Shown: positions 61,910 to 64,000 of the stretch, piece after piece
Layout: every line of letters starts with the position of its first letter
Position numbering within the stretch: the first letter of the stretch is position 1
NCBI RefSeq assembly: GCF_016587375.1
Contig: NZ_BNJG01000003.1
Span: forward strand, 1 to 64,000
Reading direction: 5' to 3'
DNA: 64,000 nucleotides
DNA from: Ktedonobacter robiniae
GTDB lineage: Bacteria > Chloroflexota > Ktedonobacteria > Ktedonobacterales > Ktedonobacteraceae
Made by a program: the position numbers and the translations under genes
Notes under the pieces: generated by a model
The model's input: only the letters and a program-made list of their open reading frames with translations
Database searches by the model: none
Told to the model about the DNA's origin: nothing

Positions 61910-62911
61910 TACTATGTTAAACCTCCACCGGAAAGTAGGGTGATCAAGAGGAAGCGCCGCATTCATAGCGAACAATAATAAGAAAAACACATCTTTGCAT
62001 ATCAGCCGTCATCTTCTAGAGTCATTGCGAATGAGAAGGCACGCTATGTTGTGAATGGACACAGCTAGCATGTATGCATTGAAGTATGCAACAGATTTTC
62101 AACGTGCTTAAATGACTTACTGGTCACATGTGACGCTTTATCAAACAAGAGAAGTGCCTGTGGTATTTACAGATGAAATATGTTCATTTCCTCCTTCTTC
62201 GACAAGACATAATCTCGTTGCAAAATATCTGCACAAGGGCCTTGACTTCCTTCAAGTGAAAATTATTTTGCTTATAAGCTCTTATATTGTATAAGAGCTT
62301 ATAAGCAAAAAGCGATTTCTATCGATGTGAAAACTCTGTTAAAAAATAACATGCACCTACATACAATGTCAAGGCTTATATGGCTCATCTAGAGTAAAAA
62401 TACTATTGAGAAAATATGGGTATAAGGTGCTTTATTAGCTAGTGTAGCAAAAGACGTTTGCACCTTTGGATCTATAATGAATAAAATTTATTTCTAGCCT
62501 TGCAAATTTATCTGCGCCTCTAAAAACATTTATCTGAGGCACGTCTATTTTTGCTGATGCTGATATATAACACGATATAAAATATTCTTCCACCTAGTAA
62601 GTAAATATCCCGGGCTCATTGCAAATTAATCTTCAAAATCACACAATTTAATAAGATAAATTTAAATCCTTGTCCTTTAGTTTATGATTTATAAATGCAT
62701 TTTATCATACAAAAAAATGCATTTATTAACCATCTTAAGAGTGTGTCGATACCATGCCGAATATTGTGTATCAATAGGGCTTTCTTGAGAACCAGCTCCT
62801 TTCCCCAGAGTTCCATGAAAATACTTCTTTTCGCCTGCGATATAATAGGCCAGCACTCTTTTTTCTTCGGTCCTCTTCGCCGTTTGTCGTTCGCACGAAT
62901 AGGGGTGGAAC
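61910..62911. other. 1-kb AT-rich divergent intergenic region
   Basis: No gene is supported. It separates a leftward operon from the rightward HEAT gene and is much more AT-rich than average. A 45-bp near-perfect palindrome is at 62266-62310. Promoters of both units must lie here. A small RNA or replication-type function cannot be excluded. Confidence 0.45.
62266..62310. repeat. 45-bp near-perfect palindrome
   Basis: TTTTGCTTATAAGCTCTTAT(A) (62266-62286) is exactly complementary to 62290-62310, around TTG. No gene ends nearby, so a terminator is unlikely. Confidence 0.7.
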
Positions 62912-63607
62912 ATGTTAGAACAACTTCTTGACGAGGCACTTCAGGCCACTCGTCTGGGCAATAAGCCAAAGGCCGATCAACTTCTCTACCAGTTAGCAGA
63001 TGCCTCTGATGGGGTGGTGGATGTCCTAGTGAAAGCGCTTCGCCATCCAGGGAAAGCACGGCAAGCACTTGCCATTCGGGCCCTTCATCTCATTGGTTAC
63101 CCCAAGAATGAGCCAGCTATCCCAGAACTCATCTACCATATTGGCGATCCGAACCTTCTTGGATGGAGTGAGGCAGTAGAGACGCTCACTGATATGGGAC
63201 CAGATGTCATTGTGCCACATCTCATCCAAGCACTTTTGGAAAAAGGACCACCATATCACGCGGATGCCGGCAAGAACCAGACGTGGGCCTACGATGTCGA
63301 AGGACTCTGTACGATGTTAAGCATGAAGACGATTGCAGATGACTATGCGCTTCGTTGCTGCCCTACCGTTCATTGCTTGTTGAGTCAGGCTGGATTCTCT
63401 CAAGCGGCTGGAGCAAGCCCAGATGTCGACACCTTGCTGGATGTCGTTGAGAGAGCAGGGGATCAAGTGGCTTACGTTCTTCCAACACTCATCGCTCTGG
63501 TAAAGAAGCAGCGCGAGAGCGAGGTGGGAAAACACGCGCAGAAACTCATCTCGGCATTTCCCGAAGAAGCGCTCACGGACTACAAGCTCCAGCTTCGCCA
63601 GTTATGA
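62912..63607 (+). CDS. HEAT-repeat protein
   Basis: This 231-aa soluble all-helical protein has HEAT-like units (VDVLVKALRHPGKARQALAI; AIPELIYHIGDPNLLGWSEA; DVIVPHLIQALLEKGP). A less regular Cys-containing C-terminal part follows (LRCCPTVHCLLSQAGF). ATG 62912 has GGGGTGG upstream. HEAT repeats bind proteins or DNA; related phycobilisome-lyase-type repeats occur in many bacteria. No partner is visible, and an IS256 transposase fragment follows on the opposite strand. Confidence 0.7.
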   Translation: MLEQLLDEALQATRLGNKPKADQLLYQLADASDGVVDVLVKALRHPGKARQALAIRALHLIGYPKNEPAIPELIYHIGDPNLLGWSEAVETLTDMGPDVIVPHLIQALLEKGPPYHADAGKNQTWAYDVEGLCTMLSMKTIADDYALRCCPTVHCLLSQAGFSQAAGASPDVDTLLDVVERAGDQVAYVLPTLIALVKKQRESEVGKHAQKLISAFPEEALTDYKLQLRQL

Positions 63608-63765
63608 AACTCATTTGCATTGGGGCTCCAACACCATCCCAACACGTGTGCAGCGCAGGGAGAAAACCATTCTTGTTACACAGGAATGGCAGTACAAGAA
63701 CACCTCCTCCTGAACTACCCTTTTCGGCTGGTTGCTTTGATGAGACATCACTCAAGCTGCTCCTC

Positions 63766-64000
63766 TTACGAGACGGGTATTCTGGGCAAATGGATATCCT
63801 GCATGACGGCCCAGACAATGGTCAGACAGCTGGTTTCTGTCGTAAAAGCGTCTATCTGGTCCGTGCGCCCTCGAACGTTACTGAAAAAGCTTTCAATGGC
63901 ATTGGTGGTGCGAATATACCGATGCATCACCTGGGGAAAGGCATAAAATGTGAGAAGATGCTCTTCATCTTCACAGAGACTGCGGATCGCTTCTGGATAG
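63766..64000 (-). CDS. IS256-family (Mutator) transposase, C-terminal part, runs off window edge
   Basis: From the window edge the minus-strand frame reads YPEAIRSLCEDEEHLLTFY, FPQVMHRYIRTTNAIESFF, then NVRGRTDQIDAFTTETSCL and IVWAVMQDIHLPRIPVS before a stop at 63766-63768. The RTTNAIESFFSNVRGRT block is the Glu-containing end of IS256 transposases. The N-terminal two thirds lie beyond 64000. A plus-strand frame over the same bases is its shadow. Confidence 0.8.
   Translation of the reverse strand, partial: YPEAIRSLCEDEEHLLTFYAFPQVMHRYIRTTNAIESFFSNVRGRTDQIDAFTTETSCLTIVWAVMQDIHLPRIPVS

Noticed and set aside
62682..63068. Minus-strand 128-aa frame across the start of the HEAT gene
   Set aside because: Composition is irregular, it overlaps a well-supported gene and has no recognisable domain.
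1..64000. tRNA, rRNA or classical riboswitch genes
   Set aside because: I looked for conserved tRNA arms and rRNA cores in the intergenic stretches and saw none; a covariance-model search would be decisive.

Overview
This window looks like accessory DNA from a large-genome member of the Chloroflexota, most likely class Ktedonobacteria. The case is indirect: many insertion sequences of several families, a protein kinase-like/WD40 protein, an ECF41-type sigma factor, moderate GC, and protein styles I associate with that class. I see no rRNA, tRNA or CRISPR array.

Layout. 1-5241: a tniA-tniB-tniQ transposition module (tniA and tniQ frameshifted) followed by its repeat-rich right end and a second partial copy of that end. 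5242-11458: on the minus strand, a decayed membrane-protein gene and a three-gene operon, tnsB-like transposase, tnsC-like ATPase and a tyrosine-recombinase protein resembling telomere resolvases (protelomerases). All three are frameshifted, but their catalytic motifs are still readable. 11499-12754: an IS3-family element with a 4-bp target duplication inserted just upstream of that operon. 13257-16422: an orphan TniB-type ATPase, then a 1.98-kb non-autonomous element with 48-bp inverted ends carrying GC-rich cargo of actinobacterial flavour (TraG fragment, small protein, aminoglycoside-phosphotransferase-like gene, HNH fragment). 16837-25600: a LysE exporter, then mostly broken genes: histidine phosphatase, ISL3 elements, sensor-kinase fragment, pentapeptide-repeat gene. 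25671-36204: two IS6-like elements, an IS607-type tnpA-tnpB element, an ECF41 sigma factor with an FAD oxidoreductase and a SnoaL-like protein, a GH16 glucanase remnant and other transposase remnants.

36213-48873 is the most ordinary part. It has a divergent HxlR/quinone-oxidoreductase pair, a broken MFS exporter, an F420-type nitroreductase, an IS605-type tnpB with a divergent ribbon-helix-helix gene, a secreted protein with a homopolymer frameshift, and a minus-strand run of TetR, haloalkane-dehalogenase-like hydrolase, oxidoreductase, esterase and NmrA-like reductase. That run reads as a detoxification or xenobiotic operon. 49085-49409 is a solo copy of the right end seen at 4766-5082. 49592-52852 is a TetR-ABC transporter unit in which the same 18-bp operator precedes both the regulator and the transporter. 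52902-54284 is an IS630 remnant split by a 294-bp Tn7-like miniature element with a perfect 5-bp target duplication, followed by a 165-bp IS6-derived miniature element. 54760-61909 is a four-gene minus-strand operon: membrane coiled-coil protein, pseudokinase-WD40 protein, adenine deaminase, NCS1 permease. The window ends with a HEAT-repeat protein and an IS256-type transposase running off the edge.

The strongest candidate for an undescribed system is the tnsB-tnsC-telomere-resolvase-like operon (7191-11458), which has the composition expected of a telomeric transposon and sits near a cluster of strong palindromes. Second is the group of TnsB-style ends and miniature elements scattered through the window. 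Many genes are broken by single-base indels, several in G/C homopolymers, so sequencing error should be excluded before calling all of them true pseudogenes.
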